A stretch of 64,000 nt of DNA from Pseudomonas sp. L5B5 (GTDB lineage: Bacteria; Pseudomonadota; Gammaproteobacteria; Pseudomonadales; Pseudomonadaceae), in NCBI RefSeq assembly GCF_020520285.1, contig NZ_CP084742.1, positions 1,984,001 through 2,048,000 on the forward strand, in the 5' to 3' direction. Below the pieces are notes generated by a model that was not told the origin of the DNA, did no database searches, and worked only from the letters and a program-made list of their open reading frames with translations. Within the stretch, counting starts at the first letter, position 1. Every line of letters starts with the position of its first letter. The position numbers and the translations under genes are program-made. Shown piece after piece: positions 8,565 to 17,000 of the stretch.

Positions 8565-9578
8565 GTGCTGAAAAATATCCTCCACAGATTCAGTGGCCAG
8601 ACTGCCCCCATCCCTGCGTCCCAGGACGAGGAGACCGAAGAGCAGCGCAAGGCCAGGACCGCCGAACACTGGTCGCAGAACCAGGCCGGCTCGGACCCAT
8701 TTTCCGCAGATGTGTACTGGCGAGCAGTGCCGGCAATACAACGGCGCCACCAGCAGAAGGCCACGGCGGGCAGCGGCCATGACTATTGGGTGTCCTACTG
8801 CCTGGCGACCTTTCTCGGTGATCGGTTGCCGGTGGCCCGCATGCTCAGTGTCGGCTGCGGCACCGGGGATCTGGAGCGCGACCTGTTCAACCTCAAGGCG
8901 TTCGAGCATTGCGATGCCCTGGACATCGCTCCCGGGGCCCTGGAGACCGCCCGGGCACAGGCGGCGGCCCTGGGTGCCGGGAGCATCGATTACCAGTTGC
9001 TCGACGTCGAACACGTGACCCTGCCCAGCGCTCATTACGACGCAGTCTGGTTCAACGGCTCGATGCACCATATCCGCGAGCTGGAGAGCGTCTGCGCCAA
9101 TGTCCGGCAAGCGTTGAAAGCCGACGGCTGGCTGTTTCTCAATGAGTACGTGGGCGCCAACCACTTCGCTTTTGACCAGACCCAGTGCGCGGCCATCAGC
9201 CATGCCTTTGCCCTGATTCCACCGACCCTGCGCTACTCCTTCGTCCAGGGCTCCTATGGCCAGGTCCAGCACCAGGTACCGCTGCCCGACCCGCTGGAAG
9301 TGGTGAAGGTCGACCCCTCGGAAGCCGTGCGCTCCCAGGACATCCTCCAGGTGGTCCAGGAGTACTTCGACATCCGCGCCTTCAATGCGTGTGGCGGCAC
9401 GCTGCTGCAATTCCTGCTGCACGGCATTGCCGGCAACTTCAAGGATGACGACCCGCAGGCCATGCGGGTCTTGCAAATGCTCTTCGACATCGAGGATGGG
9501 CTGATCGAGTCGGGCACGTTGGACAGCGATTTCGTGATCATCGCCGCCACCCCTAAACCCTCTGAGACTGCCCGTTGA
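8565..9578 (+). CDS. Class I SAM-dependent methyltransferase
   Basis: The 337-residue protein carries a Rossmann-fold methyltransferase domain with motif I V-G-C-G-T-G-D (residues 96-102), an acidic A-L-D-I-A-P at the end of strand 2, and V-W-F-N-G-S-M-H-H-I at motif IV, typical of Methyltransf_11/25 small-molecule or sugar methyltransferases. The start is GTG 8565 behind an AAGAGG. It is flanked by the two GT4-GT2 proteins, so methylation of the glycan (internal sugar or terminal cap) is the likeliest role. In ABC-dependent O-antigens, terminal methylation is a known export signal, but no substrate is proven here. It lacks the kinase domain of WbdD-type terminators. Confidence 0.8.
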   Translation: MLKNILHRFSGQTAPIPASQDEETEEQRKARTAEHWSQNQAGSDPFSADVYWRAVPAIQRRHQQKATAGSGHDYWVSYCLATFLGDRLPVARMLSVGCGTGDLERDLFNLKAFEHCDALDIAPGALETARAQAAALGAGSIDYQLLDVEHVTLPSAHYDAVWFNGSMHHIRELESVCANVRQALKADGWLFLNEYVGANHFAFDQTQCAAISHAFALIPPTLRYSFVQGSYGQVQHQVPLPDPLEVVKVDPSEAVRSQDILQVVQEYFDIRAFNACGGTLLQFLLHGIAGNFKDDDPQAMRVLQMLFDIEDGLIESGTLDSDFVIIAATPKPSETAR

Positions 9579-9603
9579 AGTCGCCCGTGGCCGGAGCGTG
9601 GCG

Positions 9604-11682
9604 ATGACCCAATCTGCAACAGTCGTACTGCTCAAGTACTTGCGCAGCACTTACCAGCGCCTGCCATACCCGCTGCAGACCCTGGCGCGGTATCTGTACC
9701 GGCGGGCCTGGCTACCGGCGCGTCGAGCGTTGCGTCGACACCCCCAGGCCAGCCAGGCCTTCGTCCCCGAGCAGGGTGCGGTACTGGCAGCGTCCACGAA
9801 CTTACCGGACTACCTGTTCTGGGGCGCCATCGACTGGGACTTGCGTTACCAGCGTCCGCAACAGCTGGCCCACGGCCTCAGCCTGGAGGGGCGGCGTGTG
9901 TTCTATATCGCCGCCAGCCTGGAAGATGACCTGCGTGCGGGGTTCCACGTGCGCCCCCTGGATGACCAGGGCCGCTTGTTCGAGGTCCGGCTGTTCGCCT
10001 GCAAGGCACCGGTCATCTACCAGGCTGCGCCCGACACTGCGACGATCCAGCAGTTGTGCCGCAGCCTGGGCGAGTTCTTGAGTTGGGTGGATGCTCCCCG
10101 GGTGATATCGCTGATCCAGCACCCCTTCTGGTTTCCGATCGCTCGACTGCTGCCCAACAGCCGGCTGGTCTATGACTGCATGGACCATCACCAGGGCTTC
10201 GGCAACAACGCCCATGAACTGGTGCAACTGGAGCAGCAACTGCTGGGGGAGGCGGATCTGACCCTGTTTGCCTCGGCGTGGCTCGCGCGTTACTGGCACC
10301 AACAGTGCCCCGCCACGCCGTACAGCCAGCGAGCCGTGCTGCGCAACGCGGCCGATTTCGAATATTTCTCCGCGGTCCCCGAGCATTGCTACCAGGATCC
10401 CCAGGGCCGCAAGGTGATCGGTTATTACGGCGCGCTGGCCCACTGGTTCGACGTGGAGCTGGTGTCCGCCATCGCCACCGCCTTTACCCACTGCACGGTG
10501 CTGTTGATCGGTGCAGACACGGCACAGGTCGGCTCGCAACTGCGAAGGCACGCCAATGTCAGGCTGACTGGCGAAATGCCCTACGCACAATTGTCTGCCT
10601 ATTTGCAGGCGTTCGACGTATGTATCCTGCCGTTTCGAATCGAAGAGCTGACCCTGGCCACCAACCCCGTCAAGGTCTACGAGTACTTGAGTGCCGGCAA
10701 ACCGGTGGTCGCGGTGGATCTGCCCGAACTGCATGAGTTCGATCGGCACGTGCGGATCGCCCGCGATGAACCGTCCTTCATCAAGGCCATCGCCCACGCC
10801 CTGGACGAGCCCGAACCGGCCAGCGCCGCCCGGTACCGGCAGGCCTTCGCCAGGCAGCAGACCTGGAGGCACCGGCTACAGGAACTGCTTCCTTTGGCCG
10901 AGGCCATCCAGCCTCAACCGCTGATCAGCGTGATCGTGGTGACCTGCAACAACCTGGCGTTCACCCGCGCTTGCCTGGCGAGCCTGACTGCCGACCCGAT
11001 GGGTCGAGAGCTGGAACTGATCGTCGTCGACAACGCCTCCACCGACGCCAGCGTCGAGTTCCTGCAACAGTGGGCCGCCACCGGCAACCACGGCCTGATC
11101 CTCAATTCCCGCAACCTGGGGTTCGCCACCGCCAACAACCAGGGCCTGGCCAGGGCCCGTGGCGATTACCTGGTCTTGCTCAACAACGACACGCAGGTCA
11201 CCAGCGGATGGGCCCAGAGCCTGCGCCGACACCTGCAGCGCAATCCCGGGCTGGGCCTGGTCGGCCCGGTAACCAATAACATCGGCAACGAAGCGAAGAT
11301 CGACATCGCTTACCCCACGCTCGCACACATGCCCCGGTGCGCCCGACAATACACCTGGCGCCACATCGGCCAGCTCGTGCCTTGCAGCACCCTGGGCTTC
11401 TTCGCCGTGATGATGTCCCGCTCGACCTACCTGCAAGTGGGCCCGCTGGACGAAGCCTACGGGCTGGGATTCTTCGAGGACGACGACTATTGCCGGCGAA
11501 TCGAGCTAGCCGGATTGTCCTGCGCCTTTGCCGAGGACGTGTTCATCCATCACCACCTGTCCGCGTCGTTCGACCAGATGCCCGACGGCCAGCGCCAGCA
11601 ACTGTTCAACCGTAACAAGGCGCTCTACGAAGCCAAATGGGCATGCTCCTGGGTCCCCCACGCCTCCCGGGAGAAGTCATGA
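9604..11682 (+). CDS. Two-domain glycosyltransferase (GT4-like plus GT2), paralog of 6325-8526
   Basis: The 692-residue protein has a GT4-like N-terminal domain (about residues 60-420; Y-Q-R-P-Q-Q near the start, N-P-V-K-V-Y-E-Y at the donor site) and a GT2 domain from about residue 439 (L-I-S-V-I-V-V-T-C-N-N, V-D-N-A-S-T-D, L-L-N-N-D-T). Domain order and many motifs match the 6325-8526 protein, but the helical N-terminus and Pro-rich linker are missing, so the two are diverged duplicates with probably different linkages. ATG 9604 follows GGAG by 7 bases; GTG 9598 is a possible but less likely start. The last codons overlap the next gene as ATGA, indicating translational coupling. Confidence 0.87.
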   Translation: MTQSATVVLLKYLRSTYQRLPYPLQTLARYLYRRAWLPARRALRRHPQASQAFVPEQGAVLAASTNLPDYLFWGAIDWDLRYQRPQQLAHGLSLEGRRVFYIAASLEDDLRAGFHVRPLDDQGRLFEVRLFACKAPVIYQAAPDTATIQQLCRSLGEFLSWVDAPRVISLIQHPFWFPIARLLPNSRLVYDCMDHHQGFGNNAHELVQLEQQLLGEADLTLFASAWLARYWHQQCPATPYSQRAVLRNAADFEYFSAVPEHCYQDPQGRKVIGYYGALAHWFDVELVSAIATAFTHCTVLLIGADTAQVGSQLRRHANVRLTGEMPYAQLSAYLQAFDVCILPFRIEELTLATNPVKVYEYLSAGKPVVAVDLPELHEFDRHVRIARDEPSFIKAIAHALDEPEPASAARYRQAFARQQTWRHRLQELLPLAEAIQPQPLISVIVVTCNNLAFTRACLASLTADPMGRELELIVVDNASTDASVEFLQQWAATGNHGLILNSRNLGFATANNQGLARARGDYLVLLNNDTQVTSGWAQSLRRHLQRNPGLGLVGPVTNNIGNEAKIDIAYPTLAHMPRCARQYTWRHIGQLVPCSTLGFFAVMMSRSTYLQVGPLDEAYGLGFFEDDDYCRRIELAGLSCAFAEDVFIHHHLSASFDQMPDGQRQQLFNRNKALYEAKWACSWVPHASREKS

Positions 11683-12806
11683 GACTGGTCTACCTCTCGC
11701 CCGTCAGTTGGCACAGCTTTACGCAGCGCCCGCACGAACTGGTCCGGCAGTTTCATGCCGTGACCCAGGCCCAGGTGCTGTGGATCGACCCTTATCCCAC
11801 GCGTTTTCCGAACATTGGCGACCTGCTAGCCCAACGCTCCCCCCAGGGACCACGGGAGCCACAACCGGCGTGGCTGACGCTGGCCAACCCTCGTGCCCTG
11901 CCGATAGAGCCGTTGCCCGGCTCCGGCTGGCTGAACCGCCTGCTGTGGCGGGACCTGGTGTACCAGGTCCGGCTTTTTGCCCAGGGCGCCACCCTGCTGG
12001 GCATCGGCAAGCCTTCCAGGCTGGCACTGCAGTTGTTGCGCGAAGAGGTGTTCGCCAGCAGCTTCTACGACGTCATGGACAATGTGCCGGCCTTCTATCA
12101 GGGGTGGTCGCGCCGCTCCATGAGCCGACGCCAGCATGAAACCGCGCGAGCGGTGAACATCACCCTGGCCTCCTGCTCGGCCCTGCAGCAGTACTGGCAA
12201 CGGCAACGGGTACACACGCAATTGCTGCTCAATGCATGCTCCACCGAACGCTTGCCCGAATTGCCGCTGCCACGTTGCAGGACGGGCACTGCAACACCGG
12301 TGTTCGGTTACGTCGGGACGCTGGCCAAATGGTTCGACTGGGACTTCGTGCAGGCCCTGGCATTGGCCTTTCCCGCTGCCGAGGTACGCCTGATCGGCCC
12401 TCAGCATGGCGCCCCGCCCACCAACCTGCCGGCCAACCTCCGGCGCTTGCCGGCGCTGTCGCACCAGGCCGCCCTGCAAGCCATGGCCGAGTTCGACGTG
12501 GGCCTGATCCCCTTCAAGCAAAACGATCTCACCCGTTTCGTCGACCCGATCAAGTACTACGAGTACCGGGCACTGGGCCTGCCGGTCGTCAGCACCACGT
12601 TCGGGGAGATGCGCACTCGCGGCAAGACGCCCGGGGTATTTCTCAGTGAAAGCCCACTGGATATCCCCGGCCTCATACGCAAGGCGCTGGCCTTCAGTGA
12701 ACCGATGGCGGATACCCTGCTATTTCGCGAAGCCAACTCCTGGGCGAAACGTTTCGGACTGGCTCATTCCGCGATCTTGCACGGCATGACTGGGCCACTA
12801 GCCTGA
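11679..12806 (+). CDS. GT4-like glycosyltransferase, last gene of the glycan operon
   Basis: This 375-residue single-domain protein is related to the GT4-like halves of the two preceding proteins. It has W-x-x-F-x-Q-R-P-H-E-L near the start, Y-D-V-M-D-N in the middle, a fold-switch G-Y-V-G-T-L-A-K-W-F-D and a donor-site D-P-I-K-Y-Y-E-Y. The start is ATG 11679 inside an ATGA overlap with the upstream stop, after GGGAGA. The 14 codons upstream that remain open belong to the previous gene. It is the distal member of the operon and is followed by an 8-base-pair hairpin at its stop. The sugar it transfers is unknown. Confidence 0.85.
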   Translation: MRLVYLSPVSWHSFTQRPHELVRQFHAVTQAQVLWIDPYPTRFPNIGDLLAQRSPQGPREPQPAWLTLANPRALPIEPLPGSGWLNRLLWRDLVYQVRLFAQGATLLGIGKPSRLALQLLREEVFASSFYDVMDNVPAFYQGWSRRSMSRRQHETARAVNITLASCSALQQYWQRQRVHTQLLLNACSTERLPELPLPRCRTGTATPVFGYVGTLAKWFDWDFVQALALAFPAAEVRLIGPQHGAPPTNLPANLRRLPALSHQAALQAMAEFDVGLIPFKQNDLTRFVDPIKYYEYRALGLPVVSTTFGEMRTRGKTPGVFLSESPLDIPGLIRKALAFSEPMADTLLFREANSWAKRFGLAHSAILHGMTGPLA

Positions 12807-12833
12807 CCTGGCACAGCCACTCCCAGCCAGGTC
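12805..12833 (+). terminator. Hairpin at the end of the glycan operon
   Basis: GACCTGGC and GCCAGGTC pair across a 13-base loop and overlap the TGA stop. There is no U tract, so this is a weak terminator candidate. Confidence 0.35.
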
Positions 12834-13015
12834 GACGCGCATGCATTGCAGCGGCGCCGTTGCTGGTAGACTCCGCGCTCCCGGCCCCTTTCCCCGCGGT
12901 CCGAGACCGGCTTCACCCGGAGCCGCCAAACTGCAAAGCAGAGCCTCATGCCTTCGAACACCGCCATATCCTCCTCTTCCGCGTGCCATTGCAGCCTGGC
13001 ACCCGAGCAACCGCA

Positions 13016-13519
13016 ATGAGCCTCATGGCCCTGGCCTGGCTTCTGCTCCTGGGCATGACCGCCTACGCCGCGAGCACCCGCGGCCGCTCAGGCCCCAGAT
13101 GGCTGGCGATTGCTGTCTTCTTGCCAGGGCTCGCCCTGGTCGCCGTACTGTTGTTGCCACGGGTAGCGAAGACTGGCGTCGATGCGTTGGTGCACGAGGA
13201 CCTGCGGCCCTGCCCGATGTGCCTTGAGACCATTCAGGCCGCCGCCACACGATGCAAGCACTGCGGGAACGAAGTGGAACCTATCGCCCTGCAAGATCGC
13301 AGCGGCTGGGTGGTGCGTTTCACTGCCCCTACGGATGAAGCTTTCGCCCAGTTGACAGCACAGATGGCGCTGATCGACCTGCCGACGATTCTCGACGAGA
13401 CACCCCATGCCTTCGCAGGCCCCTTTGAAGAAAAGGCCGAGGCACAGAACGTGCTCAGGTACTTGAAATCCAGCCATGGCCTGGATGGCCTGGTGACATG
13501 GCGGTCGGTGAAGAGGTAG
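13016..13519 (+). CDS. Small membrane protein with a zinc ribbon
   Basis: The protein has 167 residues and I do not recognise a named family. Two hydrophobic segments lie within the first 50 residues. They are followed by a zinc-ribbon-like knuckle pair, C-P-M-C and C-K-H-C separated by 13 residues (about residues 65-85), and then a mixed soluble domain of about 80 residues ending in W-R-S-V-K-R. The start at ATG 13016 is chosen because hydrophobic sequence begins there; the open frame upstream (from 12860) reads as non-coding Pro/Arg-rich sequence. The ribosome-binding site is weak. It stands alone between the glycan operon and a convergent lipoprotein gene. The C-terminal part could act like a SPOR-type or signal-transducing-protein-like domain, but this is a guess. 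Confidence 0.65.
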   Translation: MSLMALAWLLLLGMTAYAASTRGRSGPRWLAIAVFLPGLALVAVLLLPRVAKTGVDALVHEDLRPCPMCLETIQAAATRCKHCGNEVEPIALQDRSGWVVRFTAPTDEAFAQLTAQMALIDLPTILDETPHAFAGPFEEKAEAQNVLRYLKSSHGLDGLVTWRSVKR

Positions 13520-13600
13520 CAGACCGGGATCGATCTGCCTGGAGATGGAGCCCTTAGGCCGGATCTGGCAAGAATGCGCCGATGATCCTGGGTACAGCAC

Positions 13601-14083
13601 CTAGCGCCGCTGGGGGCTCTGGCAATCGATCACACTGGCGTCGGTGATGATGTTCTTGCTGTCGGTGTACAGGGTAATGCTGCAGAAATAGTCCAGGATG
13701 GTCTCGTTCTCGTAATGCCCGGTCTTGCGATAGACCGCCTCGCTGCTCACCGGCATCATGCCGCCAGCGCCCTGGCCACCGACACCGACCCAGGTCTCGC
13801 GTTGGCCGACATACTCGGTGCCGGTCTGTACGAACACCTTGTCGGGCCCCAGATGAGTCTGCACCCGGTTCCAAGCATAAAAACCACCACTGCCGTAAGA
13901 CGAAGGCCCCATGCCCTGGTCAGGTTTGCCGAACAGCTCGAAGGCTTTTTTGGCGGGTTGGCCAATCAGCCGCTGGGCGGCGATCTTGACCTCGTTGTCC
14001 TGGTTGCTTGACTTGCCGGGCATGGCACATGCGGTGAGGGCAAGGATGACGATGGCGAGGCTGGCGAGTTTGATCGAAGGCAT
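13601..14083 (-). CDS. Putative lipoprotein
   Basis: The 160-residue product starts with a lipoprotein signal peptide: K near the N-terminus, a hydrophobic stretch and a lipobox L-T-A-C. The Cys at about residue 19 would be the lipidated residue, and no Asp follows it, so outer-membrane sorting is likely. ATG 14083 is preferred because GGAG lies 8 bases upstream; a GTG at 14092 is also in frame. The mature part resembles small Pseudomonas lipoproteins of unknown role, with a G-K-P-D segment near the N-terminus as in SmpA/OmlA-like folds and a Gly-rich loop in the middle. Function is unknown. It sits beside the dusA-side scar and may be accessory. Confidence 0.7.
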   Translation of the reverse strand: MPSIKLASLAIVILALTACAMPGKSSNQDNEVKIAAQRLIGQPAKKAFELFGKPDQGMGPSSYGSGGFYAWNRVQTHLGPDKVFVQTGTEYVGQRETWVGVGGQGAGGMMPVSSEAVYRKTGHYENETILDYFCSITLYTDSKNIITDASVIDCQSPQRR

Positions 14084-14131
14084 GAGATTCACTCCATGTG
14101 TGTGTGGCGCCGGAAACCTCGGAACTTTGTC

Positions 14132-14428
14132 TCAACTGAGACGCCCCGTCCATACTGGCCACTCAATCCCCGCTGTTCGAGGGTGCGGCTCGTCGCGATG
14201 GTAGCCACCAGACGCCTGGCCGTCTTCTAACTCCAAGCCAACGCCAGGGGGCAGATGGATCGTGAACCGGGCCCCATACACCGGGCTCGACGTCATAGAA
14301 ACCCTGCCCTCATGCGCCTCGACAATCTGCTTGACGATGTAAGACCCCAGCCCCCCCCCGAACGCAGCGAGTTCTGCTGCCCGCTTGCGCGCACCATCGG
14401 CTCGAACAAGGTGGGCTCCTAGCAGCAC
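14132..14428 (-). pseudogene. Remnant of a sensor histidine kinase (C-terminal ATPase end)
   Basis: The reading frame contains [18 protein letters not shown] followed by a strand with R-F-T-I-H-L-P. This is the G2 box and last strand of a histidine-kinase ATPase domain. The H box, N box and G1 box are absent, and upstream the sequence runs out without a start context. A run of nine C on the + strand (14351-14359) lies at the Gly-rich loop. It is a truncated relic, left beside the integrase remnant. Confidence 0.6.
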
Positions 14429-14433
14429 TGCCT

Positions 14434-14590
14434 ATGGGCCTCCAGTTACAAAGAAAGAACGTCCTATCACTGGTCTGCGACACACGCTTTTACTACGCAG
14501 GGGATTACTCCCCACGTTCAGCTCAAACACTTGGACTTGAAGACTTCCTCGCCAAACCACTCACCGACCTGAGCCAGCCTCGCCAAGCTC
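14434..14590. other. Non-coding scar DNA between kinase and integrase remnants
   Basis: I see no gene, tRNA or hairpin terminator here. An open frame on the + strand (14434-14757) reads across the integrase remnant in the wrong direction and has no family features. Confidence 0.45.
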
Positions 14591-14709
14591 CGATTCACGC
14601 TTGCGCGACCAAGCCTGGGCGGCCTGTTTTTGGGCGAAGGTCTGGCTCTCTTGGTAGACTTGCACTCCCATCTGCCAGTTTTCGCGCCCTGATAGTCGCC
14701 ATATCGAAA
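14590..14709 (-). pseudogene. Frameshifted N-terminal remnant of a phage/island integrase
   Basis: From ATG 14709 (minus strand) the peptide begins M-A-T-I-R-A-R-K-L-A-D-G-S, the usual opening of tyrosine integrases of the dusA-associated type. It then loses sense. A second minus frame continues with V-Q-V-Y-Q-E-S-Q-T-F-A-Q-K-Q-A-A, W-S-R-K-R-E-S-E-L, the expected next part of the N-terminal arm-binding domain, ending at a stop soon after. The two frames are joined by a small deletion. No core-binding or catalytic domain (R-H-R-Y) remains. It lies about 95 bases from the dusA start. Confidence 0.7.
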
Positions 14710-14803
14710 ATGGTACGCGTCAGTTTTTGGATGGTACGTCGTACCACCGATCCTTGAATAACGCCTGAAAACGCAAAAAAACGCCCTGAACACGTAGAGC
14801 AAA

Positions 14804-15814
14804 ATGATCCAGAATTCAGCTCCAACCCCAGTAAACTCAAGCCCTACGCTGTCCCGGCGGTTTAGCGTTGCACCGATGATGGATTGGACGGACCGCCACT
14901 GCCGTTATTTTCTGCGACTGCTGTCCAAGCACACCCTGCTCTACACCGAGATGGTCACCACGGGAGCCTTGCTCAATGGCGACCACGAGCGCTTCCTTCG
15001 CTACCACCCATCCGAGCATCCGCTGGCGCTGCAGTTGGGCGGCAGTAATCCTGCGGACCTGGCGGCCTGCGCGCGCATGGCCGAAGAGCACGGTTATGAC
15101 GAAGTCAATCTCAATGTCGGCTGCCCCAGTGACCGGGTGCAGAACAACATGATCGGTGCCTGCCTGATGGGACATCCAGCGCTGGTGGCCGACTGCGTGA
15201 AGGCCATGCGCGATGCGGTATCGATCCCGGTGACGGTCAAGCATCGGATCGGGATCAACGGGCGAGACAGTTATGAACAGCTGTGCGATTTTGTCGGGCA
15301 GGTCCATGAGGCCGGCTGCACCAGTTTTACCGTACACGCCCGGATCGCGATTCTCGAAGGCCTGTCTCCCAAGGAGAACCGGGATATTCCCCCTCTGCGC
15401 TACGAGGTGGCAGCGCAGTTGAAGGCGGATTTTCCGCAACTGGAGATCATTCTCAACGGCGGGATCAAGACCCTGGAAGCCTGCCATGAGCACTTGCAGA
15501 CCTTCGATGGGGTGATGCTGGGCCGCGAGGCCTACCACAACCCCTACCTGCTGGCAGAGGTGGACCAGCAGCTGTTCAACAGCAGCGAGCCGGTGATTTC
15601 CCGCGCCGAGGCCCTAGCGCAACTGCGGCCCTACATTGCCGAACACCTGGCCGGTGGTGGCGCCATGCATCACATCACTCGCCATGTCCTGGGACTGGGA
15701 ACCGGTTTTCCCGGGGCACGCAAATTCCGTCAGCTGTTGTCGGTGGATATTCACAAGACCCAAGATCCGCTGGCGCTGCTGGACCAGGCCGGCCAGTTGC
15801 TGGAAGGACGCTAG
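14804..15814 (+). CDS. dusA: tRNA-dihydrouridine(20/20a) synthase DusA
   Basis: This flavoenzyme reduces uridine 20/20a in the D-loop of tRNAs. The 336 residues show the FMN-binding TIM barrel with F-S-V-A-P-M-M-D-W-T-D-R-H-C-R near residue 21 (DusA hallmark), the catalytic Cys in N-V-G-C-P-S-D (about 107), K-H-R-I-G-I and H-A-R-I for phosphate and base binding, and N-G-G-I-K near the FMN phosphate. The start ATG 14804 gives a 20-residue Ser/Pro-rich lead, which may have been rewritten by island integration at the 5' end. It is followed after about 180 bases by tal in the same direction. Confidence 0.95.
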   Translation: MIQNSAPTPVNSSPTLSRRFSVAPMMDWTDRHCRYFLRLLSKHTLLYTEMVTTGALLNGDHERFLRYHPSEHPLALQLGGSNPADLAACARMAEEHGYDEVNLNVGCPSDRVQNNMIGACLMGHPALVADCVKAMRDAVSIPVTVKHRIGINGRDSYEQLCDFVGQVHEAGCTSFTVHARIAILEGLSPKENRDIPPLRYEVAAQLKADFPQLEIILNGGIKTLEACHEHLQTFDGVMLGREAYHNPYLLAEVDQQLFNSSEPVISRAEALAQLRPYIAEHLAGGGAMHHITRHVLGLGTGFPGARKFRQLLSVDIHKTQDPLALLDQAGQLLEGR

Positions 15815-15992
15815 GCGTCAGGCGGGTTGAACCTGATCCGGGTTTTGGCATCGTATTTATCTGGACCGCGCCCCGACACTCAAACACCTGTATTCAGGTC
15901 ATGGTTTTCGGGGCCATTGCAAGCATTCCGCGCCCTTGAGCGCCTGCCAGCGCTCGGGTAATGTCATCAGACCCATAGGACAGAGCACGCTC

Positions 15993-16919
15993 ATGACTTC
16001 CAAGCTGGAACAACTGAAGAAAATCACCACTGTGGTGGCCGATACCGGCGACTTTGAGGCAATCGCCCGAGTCAAGCCGGTGGATGCAACCACCAACCCT
16101 TCGCTGCTGCTCAAGGCCGCAGCCATTCCCGGTTATGCCGACCTGCTCGGCGCCAGCGTCAGCGACTGCAAGGGCGACGTTGGCCTGGCCAGCGATCGCT
16201 TTGGCGTGGCAGTGGGCCAGGAGATCCTCAAGGTCATTCCGGGCCGTATCTCCACCGAGGTCGATGCCCGCCTGTCTTTCGACACCGATGCGATGCTCCA
16301 GCGAGCTCATCGCCTGATCGACCTGTACGATAAGGCCGGCGTAGGCCGTGACCGGGTACTGATCAAGATCGCCTCTACCTGGGAAGGTATTCGCGCCGCC
16401 GAGAAGCTGGAACGTGAAGGCATCCAGACCAACCTGACCCTGCTGTTCTCCTTCGCCCAGGCCGTTGCCTGCGCCGAGGCCGGGGTGTTCCTGATCTCGC
16501 CATTCGTGGGACGGATCTACGACTGGTACAAGAAGGCCACCGGCAACGACTACACCAGCTCCGATGATCCGGGCGTGCAGTCGGTGACCCGTATCTACAA
16601 CTACTACAAGGCCAATGACTACAAGACCGTGGTCATGGGCGCCAGCTTCCGCAACCTCAACCAGATCGAGCAACTGGCAGGCTGCGATCGCCTGACCATC
16701 AGCCCGGACCTGATCGAGAAACTGGCGGCCGACACCGGAAAACTGGAGCGCAAGCTGAGCCCGAGCAAGACCGGCGAAGCCCGTCAGAGCCTCAACGAAG
16801 TGCAGTTCCGCTGGGCGTCCAACGAGGACGCCATGGCCACCGAAAAACTCGCCGAAGGTATTCGCCAGTTTGCTCGTGACCAGGAAAAACTCGAGGCGCT
16901 GCTGGCCGCCAAACTCTGA
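15993..16919 (+). CDS. tal: Transaldolase
   Basis: This enzyme of the non-oxidative pentose phosphate pathway transfers a dihydroxyacetone unit from sedoheptulose-7-P to glyceraldehyde-3-P. The 308-residue protein is typical of TalB-type (class I long) transaldolases. D-A-T-T-N-P-S-L lies near residue 31, the Schiff-base Lys is in [11 protein letters not shown] (about residue 126), and F-S-F-A-Q and I-S-P-F-V-G-R line the active site. ATG 15993 is preceded by AGGA; the open frame upstream is not coding-like. A strong bidirectional terminator follows. Confidence 0.96.
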   Translation: MTSKLEQLKKITTVVADTGDFEAIARVKPVDATTNPSLLLKAAAIPGYADLLGASVSDCKGDVGLASDRFGVAVGQEILKVIPGRISTEVDARLSFDTDAMLQRAHRLIDLYDKAGVGRDRVLIKIASTWEGIRAAEKLEREGIQTNLTLLFSFAQAVACAEAGVFLISPFVGRIYDWYKKATGNDYTSSDDPGVQSVTRIYNYYKANDYKTVVMGASFRNLNQIEQLAGCDRLTISPDLIEKLAADTGKLERKLSPSKTGEARQSLNEVQFRWASNEDAMATEKLAEGIRQFARDQEKLEALLAAKL

Positions 16920-16940
16920 ATCAACGGCAGCCACACATGC

Positions 16941-16974
16941 AAAAAGGGCGAACCCTCGCGGGTTCGCCCTTTTT
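16941..16974. terminator. Bidirectional terminator between tal and rssC
   Basis: GGGCGAACCC and GGGTTCGCCC form a perfect 10-bp stem with a 4-base loop, flanked by AAAAA on the left and TTTTT on the right, so it can serve both convergent genes. Confidence 0.92.
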
Positions 16975-17000
16975 CATTACGCTGTCCCGCCCTGAATAAG

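Noticed and set aside
14434..14757. 107-codon open frame on the + strand in the scar
   Set aside because: It overlaps the integrase remnant on the other strand, shows no domain, and has no good ribosome-binding site.
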